NCBI RefSeq assembly: GCF_039555335.1
Contig: NC_092637.1
Span: 46,331,613-46,395,612, forward strand
DNA: 64,000 nucleotides
Reading direction: 5' to 3'
Origin: Amphiura filiformis
Taxonomy: Eukaryota > Echinodermata > Ophiuroidea > Amphilepidida > Amphiuridae
Each line of letters begins with the position of its first letter. Positions within the stretch are counted from its first letter, which is position 1. Positions 44,619 through 54,747 of this stretch are shown one piece after another. Position numbers and translations under genes: made by a program. The notes under the pieces were generated by a model. That model was given only the letters and a program-made list of their open reading frames with translations. It ran no database searches and was not told the DNA's origin.

Positions 44619-45739
44619 TTAGGTCGATTGGTCACGTGAGAGACGGCAATCAAAACAGATTGTGGAATTAGTCACGCTTTGTCTCAAAACCACGTACTTC
44701 TCACACAATGGCAAATTTGGTTGTGCAATGGGTTCAAGTGTCAGTCCAATTGTTGTGAACTTGTATATGGAAGCATTTGAGCAAGAGGTTCTGAAAAAGT
44801 ACCCCGGCAACCCCCCTAAGCTGTGGTTGAGATACGTGGACGATACCTTTGTGGTGATAGCAAAAAAGTGAGTCTGAACAGTTCTTCAAGTACATCAACA
44901 GCGTTGATCCTAACATTAAGTTTACGCAGGAAGAGTGTGAGAATAATCAGTTGCCTTTTCTGGACCTCCACAGTATACAGAAAGCCTACTCACACGGACC
45001 ATTACCTTCAATTTGGCTCTAACCACCCCCTCATTTACAAACTTGGGGTTATAAGAACCTTGCAGTACCGCGCAGACACCCTCATTAGCGAAGAGGTGCA
45101 CAAAGCTAAGGAACTCAAACACATCCAGAAATCTCTCAGCACCTGTGGCTACCCAAACTGGGCTTTCCAGAAAGCTAAGACAAAAAGATCAGACCTTGGC
45201 AAGTGCGCAGAACACAAATCAAATCACCAACTCAACGCACGTTACCATACCTTACGTCGCTGGCCTTTCAGAGAGGTTAAAGAAGACCTTAAAGACCTTT
45301 GGCATCAACACATCTTTTAAGCCCACTAACACCCTCCGCGGCAAATTAGTCAAGGTCAAAGACAAACCTCCAAAGGATAAACGTAGCAACATCGTTTATG
45401 GTATCTCATGTGCGGAAAAGGACTGTAAGGACTATTATATTGGAGAAACAAAACAATCCCTTAGAGCTAGGATTGGCCAACATCGCAGGCCTAGCTCTAA
45501 CGAAGCCCAGAACTCGGCTGTTTTCACCCACAACAAAGTCACGGGACATACCTTTAATCCGGAAGACGTCGTCATTCTGGACAAGGAGGAACGCTGGTTT
45601 GTGTAGCGAAGCTGTCTGGAAGAGAGTCGAAAGCCCGTCGCTGAACAGAACAGGAGGGCTACGCTTTCAACTCTCGCACGCGTGGGACCAGGCACTGAAA
45701 GGAATTGATCGCCGTCTCTCACGTGACCAATCGACCTAA

Positions 45740-45798
45740 CTCAGTCACCTGATGATGTCCGATGGTTTCGGACGAAACGTCGTGTTAACGAAACGTAA
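45740..45798 (+). ncRNA. Hammerhead ribozyme motif, right end of Penelope-like element
   Basis: CTGATGA (45749-45755), stem II GTCCGA/TCGGAC with a five-base loop, GAAAC (45774-45778), then GTC with cleavage expected after 45781. CAC before the core can pair with GTG after GTC to start stem I. Stem III is minimal, as reported for ribozymes of Penelope-like elements. Confidence 0.8.
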
Positions 45799-46435
45799 GT
45801 TCCAGTATTTGATTTATTTATGTACTCATGGGGGAATGTTGTTTGTGAATAAATTAAGGAGAGATACTCTAGTCTCTTGGTACAAATGCGAACATTTTGC
45901 TCGTAAAAAAGTGCGTACCTAAACTTCCTTTTTTATATGTTAAAATAGTGTTAATATGATTAATATAATTCTGAGTGTATAGGCGTATTGGTAACGGCTG
46001 AGTTACTTTTTGTCTTTATAAACATGATAAAAGCATCAACATCATGCATACGCATCAGTCGTTTGTTGTGTTGTCTTCCACATCCTTTTGCGTATGATCA
46101 ACAGGACTCTGAAAGTACAAAATATTAACATTTTAAGTCCGTACAAATTGTATTGTACAAAACGAGCAAATGAGAGATTTTAATTTTTAGACCTAAAGTT
46201 TGTTCGGCTTATATAAGGAGGAAATTATTCGGCTTTTGTTACTGTGCGTGTCAATGAAGTTCAACTCTCGCTCGCGTTAATTCACAAAAGCGTGCGGCAG
46301 TCACGCATTACGCAACGCACAACTAGCGTAAGCATTGCGCCCAACTGCGTGCATGCCATTCTATATCAATACACGGTGTTATGAGTCTTTTTTCCGCCTT
46401 ATATAAACCGAACAAACTTAAGGCCTATGCAAATA

Positions 46436-46610
46436 GGGACGCACCATTAGATATTACCAAGGGGGGGGGGGGCAGTTTAGGGAGTTAGGGCCAGGCAGGT
46501 TTTTTTTCGCTGCTGGCTACAATTTTTTTTTCGCCGCCGAAGTTGCGAAGTTTTCCTTTTTCAATTTTGTCCTTTTTCAATTTTAATGTATATCTTTATA
46601 CAGAGATGGA
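46436..46610. mobile_element. GGGACGCACC MITE, right end lost
   Basis: Starts GGGACGCACCATTAGATATT, then a G-run and GGGAGTTAGGG as in 816-1051. It lies within the 3' flank of the dead OATP copy and is absent from the source copy. Confidence 0.65.
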
Positions 46611-46753
46611 TTTCAACAGGACTAGTAAAATCTAGGACAAAGCTGAGCACACGTGCAAAAGATTCCTTTGACCCAAAACCAGATAAGTGGAGTTACATGT
46701 ATTAGTGAATCCTTATTCATAATCTGAACCTCCTAAACTATTCTCCAGACATA

Positions 46754-46970
46754 GTCATACCTTCTTATCCGGGTTTGCTATCCCAATACATATTGGTATT
46801 TGTAGCATTCGTAAGGCGATATTAATTCCAAAGAGTGCATAGCGAATTTTGACGATATCATAGAGCCAACAAGCGCCACGTTCACCGCATGTGTACTGCC
46901 AGCCCGGACTGCCAGAGAGTACAAGTAGTATTGACTATTGCGCCAAAATATATGGGAGTTGGGAAAAAAC
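46754..46970 (-). pseudogene. OATP last exon, broken copy
   Basis: FFPTPIYFGAIVNTTCTLWQ is kept, then a 13-base insertion (TCCGGGCTGGCAG in coding sense) shifts the frame to a stop. A further segment is missing near the end. Confidence 0.88.
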
Positions 46971-47566
46971 CTGAAACATTAGGATAAGTGGAACAAAAAC
47001 AAAAAGCACTGGGTGTAAGCAATGTACTAACTGTTCAACTTATATAGATAACATCAAGGAAGTAGTAGCAATACATTTCAGTAAACTTTGACCAGAAATA
47101 AGATTGGGATGTTTGCAAATTACCTGAATATGGAAGACTTCCTCTGTGTTTTTTTTTTATGGCTGACGGTATCTTATCCCTATTCCCTAACATAAACAGG
47201 GTTATCGCAGTTAAAATCCAGTTCATAACCATAATATCACACACAGGGAGTGAAGATTTCAAAAGAGTTGTCCATTCAGGTAGCTCCATTTGAAATTCAC
47301 ACTCCCTGTATGGGATATTAAGGTCCTATTTCCATATTGGGTGTACGATTTCAACTGCAATAGCCCAATATCACAACCATGATCTGACAGTCAATGGTCC
47401 ATGGTTTAATCTGCGCATAAACATTCTTTACCTTTTTACTAATTTCTTGAATTTTAAAAGAATGGCCATGCAGTTATCATGGTAGCACTAAAAAAATGAT
47501 CTAAGGTGTTGGGACAATTAGTATCCTAATGCAACAAGCTTTAAGAAGGGGCAGGGCATATTTAGA

Positions 47567-48073
47567 GAATAAATGATAGGATTTTGTCTTTTGCCTATCC
47601 AATATCGTGTCATAATGGATGGGCTGACCAATATTTTGAGTAGTGGATGCCGGCGCAGCCGGTATCCACTACGATAAAAATATTGGCCAGCTCATCCATT
47701 ATGACACGATATTGATAGGCAAAAAGACAAATCTATCTTTATTCTCATTCTTATTCAGTTTTAATATAATTTTTGCGAGAAAAAAATGCCCTTTTTCAGA
47801 AAAAAATAAAGTTACTTTTGTGAGGACATCCCCGTTGTTTTAAATGAACGAAACCATTACGAACATCTAAGCCGCCGAATCGCGTTCTTAGTTCTCGCAC
47901 GTGTATTACGCGAACGCACTATCGCGCGATCATTGAGGAGCAACAAGCGTGCCGCCGTTGCGTGGCGGCGTGCGTCCTAACTAATATCACTATCAACTAT
48001 TGTGAGATATTATACACCAGAAAACCAATCAAATTACGTGAATTCTTTACAAGACGCACCCATTGAATAAGAA
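47567..48073 (+). mobile_element. Composite foldback element, tandem copy 1
   Basis: Palindrome 47567-47745 starts AGAATAAATGATAGG and ends CTATCTTTATTCT, with apex CCGGCGCAGCCGG. Tail: AT-rich, then CpG-rich (GTGCCGCCGTTGCGTGGCGG), then ATTGAATAAGAAT. Confidence 0.75.
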
Positions 48074-48493
48074 TTAGAGAATAAATGATAGGATTTTGTC
48101 TTTTGCCTATCCAATATCGTGTCATAATGGATGGGCTGGCCAATATTTTGAGTAGTGGATGCGCTCATTCTTATTCAGTTTTAATGTAATTTTTGCGAGA
48201 AAAACTGCCCTTTTTCAGAAAAAAATAAAGTTACTTTTGTGAGGACATCCCCGTTGTTTTAAATGAACGAAACCATCACGAACATCTAAGCCGCCGAATC
48301 GCGTTCTTAGTTCTCGCACGTGTATTACGCGAACGCATTATCGCGCGATCATTGAGGAGCAACAAGCGTGCCGCCGTTGCGTGGCGGCGCGCGCCCTGAC
48401 TAATATCACTATCAACTATTGTGAGATATTATACACCCGAAAACCAATCAAATTACGTAAATTCTTTACAAGACGCACCCATTGAATAAGAAT
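48074..48493 (+). mobile_element. Composite foldback element, tandem copy 2
   Basis: Direct repeat of the preceding element. The palindrome is cut at the apex (GTAGTGGATGCGCTCATTC), so the second arm is gone, while the tail is nearly identical. Confidence 0.8.
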
Positions 48494-48777
48494 GGTTATT
48501 ATATTGGTCACAAACCTAAGAACAATATGCCAAAAATACAACAAATCAAATCAAATTACGATAAAATACAACACATTATAGCCAAAAACAATGGACAAAA
48601 GAAAAAATAAAGTAATAAATAGATAAATAAAAATTGAAAGAGGAAGAATGAAACGCAGAAATTGAAAAGAGAAAGAAAGAAAAAGAAAAAAGAACACATG
48701 GAAACAAACACACATACACAACCAGAAACAAAAACACAAACACAACCAACAGAAAAAGTTGTATGAATGATATTTAC

Positions 48778-49545
48778 CAAAAATGCTTTGAACAAACGTG
48801 GTTAGTCCTAATGTTACAGTTCCCAGCAAACACAAAACGTTTTCGACATCATTCGCAAAAGGTTATAAAAGGTTTGTCAGAAAACGTTTAAATGTCGGGT
48901 TATATAAAGGGTACATTAATGGTATAAAACGTTTACATAACATTAAATAACATTTGTTGGTAATTTACTGCACAGCAAACACAAATGTTTTACAGAAAAC
49001 ATTTAAATGTCGGGTTATATAAAGGGTATAAAAACGTTTTAATAACATTCCAAAAACATTTTGAAAACTTGGTACAAATCATTCTAAACAGAATGTTATT
49101 TTGGGGTTGAAAAATATTTTACAAAAAAAAAAAAAAAAAAATATTTACAATAACGTTTTTAAAATGTTTTCACGACCTTTATATAACCCGACATTTAAAT
49201 GTTATTAAAACGTTTTGTAAAAAACATTTTAAGAACATTTCTGTGTTTACTAGGTGCAAATATTTTAACATAATGTTATTTAAGTGTTGACAAAATATTT
49301 GGCCAAAAATGTTTGCAAAAATAGTTTACAATGACATTTCGAAAACATTTAAAAAATATTGTTGTAGTGTGTTTTCATATAAAACGTTTTAAAACGTTTT
49401 CATGATCTTTATATAACCCGACATTTTAATGTTATTAAAACGTTTTTACCTAAACCAAAAGCCAAAATATAACTTATTTATAACGTTTTAAAAACGTTTT
49501 TGTGTTTGCTGGGATGTTACAGTTCTTATCTCCGTCTCAGTGTTT
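48778..49545 (-). pseudogene. OATP 65-bp exon split by a transposon
   Basis: Exon pieces 49545-49515 and 48820-48778 encode TVTLGLTTFVQSIFG across the break. The source exon at 14535-14471 is uninterrupted. Confidence 0.88.
48821..49514. mobile_element. 694-bp MITE with TCCCAGCAAACA ends in an OATP exon
   Basis: Ends TCCCAGCAAACACAAAACG and, inverted, TCCCAGCAAACACAAAAACG. TGTTACAGT is duplicated on both sides (48812-48820, 49515-49523). Interior: repeated AAACGTTTT and GTCGGGTTATATAAAG words in both orientations, and an inner second start near 48972. Nine-base duplications recall Mutator-type elements; the assignment is tentative. Confidence 0.85.
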
Positions 49546-49880
49546 CTGAAATATATAAACAAATAAGCAAATTAATTCATGACGTCAAAATTCGGATTTT
49601 TACACGAATGTAATGTATCATGATTGACTGAAATACCCTCTAAAACCAGGAATGCCTAAGGTACTGTATCTGTGATAAAATCTGAGATTGAACAATAAAT
49701 AATCTTTTTATTCAACCAGATTTGATGATATGCATTCACGATCAATGATCAAAGCGTTGGAAAGAAACAGCTAATATGAATTATTATCTTCACTCATTAT
49801 TTCGGGTTAAAATTAAAAGGGAACGTATTTAATATTGTGGCTAACTCATCAGATAAAAACAAGACCGAAAATTAATTTAC

Positions 49881-50081
49881 CCCAGGAGAATCAGACTCAT
49901 AGGCGCATTATCTTGGTAGCGACAAAAAGCAAGTAAACCAAACAAAAACACAGCGATTGATTTCACAACTACTCTCTCTATCACACAACCCAGATTTAGC
50001 ACTGCCGAATTCGGAATCATTGTCAAATGCAGACACTGGTGGAGTTTGTACACATGTGCAGTCGCTGTACGTTGACGAATA
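49881..50081 (-). pseudogene. OATP post-Kazal exon, broken copy
   Basis: Reads YSDCTCVQTPPVSAFDNDSE to RESSCEIN, then an 8-base loss changes the frame in the membrane helix. 201 bases versus 209 in the source. Confidence 0.86.
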
Positions 50082-50335
50082 CTATCAATACAATAATAAA
50101 TAAGAATAAGTAGAATAGCATAATGCGCCACGAAATAAATGCGTATAATGTTCCCAATCCGATTATTTTGCGTTAATTTGCAAAATAAATCATGACATCC
50201 CATTATCCATTATTACCATATGTCCCAATTGACCCTCTTCATGACCTACACTACGACCTCTGACATTGTTGTTGTTGTTGTTTTCCTACAGAATTACAGG
50301 ATAGGAGATCACCCATTGATAAAATCAATTATAAT

Positions 50336-50480
50336 ATATTCTATTACCCCCACGACCCATTATTCAAAATCGCGCACTGTGATTTGTTGAAACGCATCAC
50401 GTGAAAGACCATTAATTAGCAATAAAGTGGCCAGAGCAACGAACTTTATGTTCTTCTCGCATCACATCGCACAACAAAGC
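50336..50480 (+). repeat. Dispersed CpG-rich repeat, copy of 21891-22030
   Basis: ATTCTATTACCCCCACGACC through GAACTTTATGTTCTTC matches with a handful of changes. Confidence 0.65.
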
Positions 50481-50596
50481 GCGATGCAGTGTATTAGCGT
50501 CGTTACGCATTCTACGCAAAGCGTTACGCTTGGTTACGCGTTCTGCAATACCTGATACTCACTATCACTTATAATATTTCGTCAAGGCTAATATAA

Positions 50597-50995
50597 TGAA
50601 AGACAAAGATAAAGAGAATTTATCGCGTCTGACGTCATCTGTCAATCAAACTCGAGCACGGTTTGTTTGTGATGATGACTTGCTGAACGCGGATTTATAA
50701 CCGGGCGCCTTATTGTTAATTTTGCACCTTTCGACATGCAAACCATCTCAAAAGTTAGGTCTTTATAGTAGGAAATTTTCTTAACCGAAGGCACCATATC
50801 CACATTGCCTAGAAAAGCTGCTTTTTGCCTTGTAAAAGTACGTAATTTTTCGCCATTTGCTGCTATTCCTTTTCTCCGATCAGCACCAGATAGATCGGTC
50901 TTCCTTTTACGCGCTGATTAACCTGTGTAAACCAATCAAGGATCGTAATTGACAGTGACATCAGACGCGATAAATTCTTTTTATCTCTGTCTTTA
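50597..50995 (-). mobile_element. Inverted-repeat element, copy 2 of 11670-12077
   Basis: Starts ATGAAAGACAAAGATAAAG, ends CTCTGTCTTTA. The whole sequence is shared with the first copy in reverse, including GGTTATAAATCCGCGTTCAG. Confidence 0.8.
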
Positions 50996-51004
50996 ATTAT
51001 AGCT

Positions 51005-52195
51005 TTACTACAGAATGTCGCACCAAAACTATAGGCCTATATTCAACAACAGCCTCTCAGCCTCACATGACAATATATCCTACGGATTGTATTATAAACC
51101 AGGTTGATTTTGATTAAAAAAATCACCTGCTCCGTGATGAATCCACTTTTACAGTAGCGTATTCGCGAACGCAGCGTGAGCGCATATAATTCGTCATGCC
51201 TGGAAAATATGTTCGCATACACGCGCATGTTAAGACTTCCAGGAGTCTATTAGAGACCATGGACTAAAGATATAGAGCACGTTGTGCGATGAACTTGAGA
51301 CTCCGTTCATCGACGTGAGGACAGTGACAAAAAATAAGTCTTTATAAACACGCTGTTTACGTAGCCTATATCGCTGGTGGCAGCAGCATTTTTCTTCAAT
51401 TATATATTTATTATATTCATTACAAAATGGCGGACCTTGAGTCAGCTCGCGCATCGTCTGCTTCGGCTGCGATGATTTTACAATTAAATACGGATCAAAT
51501 GTGCGATTATTGTCGAAATGAGAGTCCATATAAAATATACTAGTGTTATTTAACATATAAAGTATTAATTATCATGAAATTGTACAATTTAAAGCTACGA
51601 TATGGAAAAGACGACATAGAGTAAGTTTGATCAGTACTATGGAGCCTGTCATGGTATTACAGCAAATTTTCCCATAGCCTTCCGGTGTCAGCAGCATTTT
51701 TCTTCACTTTTCTAAAATGGCGGCAGACAGGGTTTAATTACACATTCTTCAATTAATCAATATTTCATGAAAATTTACCAAACAAGCGGATACAGTCATG
51801 ACAGTTAATATTTAAGGTACATGTTTAAATGGTCATAGTTATATAAGAAAGAATAATAAGAAACATAAACAAATAAATTGTAGCAATATTCAATATTAAT
51901 GGCAGCGCCCTGACTTATTAATGGCGCGGGCCTATAGTAATACACGGGGGAAGCCGACGGTGTCCACACCTTTTTGCATTGCTCTGGTATATGAGTTGCA
52001 ACGGCCTGTAGAGACTATGATCACGTCTAATGTCAAACAGGTCCTCCCTGATGATACAGATCACAGTCTCACTCTCGCTGAAGAAAGATGAAGTATATTT
52101 TATTTGTTTGTTTTTTAATCAAAACTTTAACATTTCACAATTATTACAATACTTTCTGATTATAATGCTCCTACGTTAGCTGTGTGGTTAATGAT
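51005..52195. other. Dead OATP copy, intron sequence, nothing recognised
   Basis: Short open frames without signature. Two stretches with GCAGCAGCATTTTTCTTCA (near 51378 and 51690) are near repeats of each other. Confidence 0.35.
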
Positions 52196-52534
52196 TAGGC
52201 CAAAAAAATATTGTTGTGTTGCCCTCAAGTGGGAAAATGGGAAAGTTGGGTCGGACGGTCGGATTTTTTTTTAAGCCTTCAGTTTTTAAAAATCCCCTCA
52301 AATATTAAATAATGCTTATATTCAATTAGGTGACATTTGTGTCAATTTTGACTTCTGGATACCTGTTAGACATCAATTAAAGACTAGTCTTTCAATAAAA
52401 TATTAATTATAAGTGAAAAACATTGCTTTTTTGAACAAATCTGTAAAAATCATCATTCAAAAAAAAAACCGACCCTGATTTTTCAGGATTTAGGGTCGGA
52501 CGGTTGAGGGCAACACAACATTTTTTTTGCCTTA
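52196..52534. mobile_element. MITE with TTGTTGTGTTGCCCTCAA ends
   Basis: Left TTGTTGTGTTGCCCTCAAGT pairs with right GTTGAGGGCAACACAACA. The subterminal GGGTCGGACGGT also occurs at both ends. Confidence 0.8.
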
Positions 52535-52599
52535 TGTCCAATTTCTATATCCTTGTTAACATTCCATACTTATCACACATTTTGTTACGAGGTGTATTT

Positions 52600-52852
52600 G
52601 AAGACCTGAGCGCAAGACCGTAAGTCCACTTGGCCCCTCAACATATACACTTAAGTTACGTATAGTTTCTTAGTGTTTGATAATGTGTAATACATGTTTC
52701 AGGGTCAAAACCTCATGAAAGGCTGTGAAAGATCTGTTTTGGCCTCTGAACATGTATTAAACATTATCAAACTATAATAAACTATACGCAGCTTTAGTGT
52801 ATACATGTTGAGGGGCCAAACGGACTTAAGGTCTTCTTGCGCTCAGGTCTTC
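52600..52852. mobile_element. 253-bp element with GAAGACCTGAGCGCAAGAC ends
   Basis: Terminal inverted repeats of about 50 bp. ATTT flanks both sides; the source OATP copy at 17288-17296 has the uninterrupted GTGTATTTTATC, which proves the insertion and its limits. Confidence 0.88.
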
Positions 52853-52866
52853 ATTTTATCTCATAC

Positions 52867-53002
52867 CGTGTTGTTGGACAAGTCTTCTAATTGACACCCA
52901 GCGTTACAAGGCGACAGATAGAAAACGTCATCAGCGCCAGATACTGGACGAAAAATATTCGAGTTGCAGCCACAGTTGAAGTTGCAGTCCATGCCATCCA
53001 AG
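52867..53002 (-). pseudogene. OATP Kazal exon, degraded copy
   Basis: 136 bases, splice ends intact. Reads LDGMDCNFNCGCNSNIFRPV, then SGADDVFYLSPCNAGC; one domain Cys is Ser. Confidence 0.86.
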
Positions 53003-53016
53003 CTGTGAACATTGAG

Positions 53017-54571
53017 GGTTCATACCACTAAATCCGCATGTGAAGCGGTTTCCGGTAAAAGTTTATCACGACTATAGTCCCAAATTTGCATGAAAAATGT
53101 GCAAAATCGGTACAATATTAACAATTTTAGTATTGCAAATCGTGTTTTGCTAGAACTGGTGCATGTGATCGCTACTAATTTCAACAGAAAACGCGAAAAT
53201 TTGAGTGATGTTTACGATGATGAGCGCATGAACACACGAGGTCAAAACGCGGTTAGCAGTCGGACGTAAACACGGGAAAATCGGGTCTTTTTATATAGCG
53301 CTATTTTTCTCAAAAAGTAGACCTAAAATATGGTGTCATTTTCAGATATGTTATGCAGAATTTAGTTCTGATTAAGATGATATCAAATATATATTTCAAA
53401 GTAAGACCTAACTCGACTTATAGCCTAAAACGTGACCCCTATTTTGCACGTAAAGTCTATGGAGAGCTATTTTGTGGCATGTACCCTTGAGTGAAATCGG
53501 TGATATGCGGTCAGAAAAATTTAAGTAAAATTGATTTGCAAAATTATTACACATTTTGCAATTCCGAATTTGTAATATCTTCCAGTGCAGTGCGCCCTCT
53601 CCAGGCTGAATGTCACTTTTAACAATTAAATCTAAAGATGGCAGCACCCACTACAGCACGCTGCCGGAGGACATATAATTTCCCTTTTAAAATATTTATG
53701 AAACAATGTTGTGGAATGTGGACAAGCTAAATATTAGTCAGGGTGTTAGTATAATACCTGTAAAACACATGGAACACTATTTTGGATAAAATACATACAA
53801 ACATATTTGGTGTAGATTTTTGGTGTAGATGTGAAGGATGTGTTTCTATAATGAGTGTGGGGGTGGGTAGGGGTTGGGCTTAGGATGTGTTTGGGTATGT
53901 GGGTGAGTGTGTATATAAACATGTCTTTTACGCTATAACATGTTTAACTCTGATATCTGCATTCTTCACCTTTTTGTGTGACCGATCTGACACAGTGTTA
54001 TGCTCATCCGGAGGATCGTAAAAATCATCAATATTCTAATTTTGTCACCTTTGTTAGCGTCACATAGATGTGTTAACATGGCCTGCTAGTGTTAAGACAT
54101 TTCACATGAATCTGTATTTTTTCTATATATATACTTAAGCAGCGAAATTAACTACATGTTTTTGAACAGGCCTTCAACTTCAAAATTAGTTGATATCAGA
54201 AGGACATTCCTCGTATTCAGAATGCAGTTCGATAAATCTGGTGCACTCTCAGCTCCCACAAAAATACTGTGCAACGTTAATTAATATCCGATTCCTTAAA
54301 TTACAGATATTTCATACCATGAAGTACATTTTTTCCGCCCTTTATTCTGCATAGACGGTCAATACAAACACTTCCAATTAATTGCAATCTGAGGTCCCGG
54401 GTTCAACCATCTCTAAATTCAACAAACTGATTGCTCGTTCAAACCTTTATACTTCCATCACGTCCATGAAGACAAATCAGTCCACTTCAATTTTGACAAC
54501 CTCACTCAGTGACTGCTTTTGTCTTTCCATTGATAAATAACTAATGTTAGTAAAATATTCTTTTTTACCAG
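53017..54571. other. Between the OATP copy and alkaline phosphatase; no exon found
   Basis: The phosphatase exons with the first metal Asp and the catalytic Ser should precede 54572. They were looked for and not seen here. 54190-54270 is a fragment of the TTAA element end. Confidence 0.45.
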
Positions 54572-54747
54572 GAAAATCTGCTGGAATTGTGACGACGTCT
54601 CGTATAACGCATGCTACCCCGGCTGCTTTGTATGCTCATCTTGCGTCTCGTCGATGGGAGGATGATACCGATATCCCTTTACAGGAGAGATCTGAGGGCT
54701 GTATTGACATAGCACGTCAACTTGTTCAGGAAACTGCAGATGTAAAG
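54572..54747 (+). CDS. Alkaline phosphatase exon, TTSRITHATP
   Basis: Reads GKSAGIVTTSRITHATP, then AALYAHLASRRWEDDTDIP. It carries the Mg-site Thr and the phosphate-binding Arg. Acceptor TTTTTTACCAG, phase 1 in, phase 0 out. Confidence 0.92.

Larger units (their letters stand above)
44494..45827 (+). mobile_element. Penelope-like element, short and broken, with inverted ends
   Basis: It encodes parts of a Penelope-type reverse transcriptase (GCAMGSSVSPIVVNLYME, LRYVDDTFVV) and a GIY-YIG endonuclease (IVYGISCAEKDCKDYYIGET). Coding is broken in several places and the 5' portion is absent. The ends 44531-44653 and 45703-45826 are inverted copies of about 123 bp, each with a hammerhead ribozyme motif. 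ATGGGGGAATGTT stands on both sides (44481-44493, 45828-45840), a 13-bp target duplication. A 37-base stretch lies outside the left inverted repeat, as in the asymmetric ends of this class. Confidence 0.92.
45968..53016 (-). pseudogene. Duplicated 3' half of the OATP gene, dead
   Basis: Matches 12085-17453 in order and orientation: last exon 46970-46754, small exon 49545-48778 (split), helix exon 50081-49881, Kazal exon 53002-52867. Upstream exons are absent. The last exon has a 13-base insertion near 46906-46918, the helix exon lost 8 bases, the small exon is split by a 694-bp transposon, and the Kazal PVCG reads PVSG. It sits just upstream of the visible alkaline phosphatase exons. Confidence 0.88.

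Noticed and set aside
44531-45826. Cut-and-paste DNA transposon because of the inverted ends
   Set aside because: The coding parts are a Penelope-type reverse transcriptase and a GIY-YIG nuclease, and the ends carry hammerhead motifs.
47567-48493. Long terminal repeats of a retroelement
   Set aside because: The two direct copies are adjacent, have no coding interior, and each is a foldback element with its own palindrome.
46754-53002. Second working OATP gene
   Set aside because: Only the last four exons are present, two with frame-changing length differences, one split by a transposon and one lacking a domain Cys.
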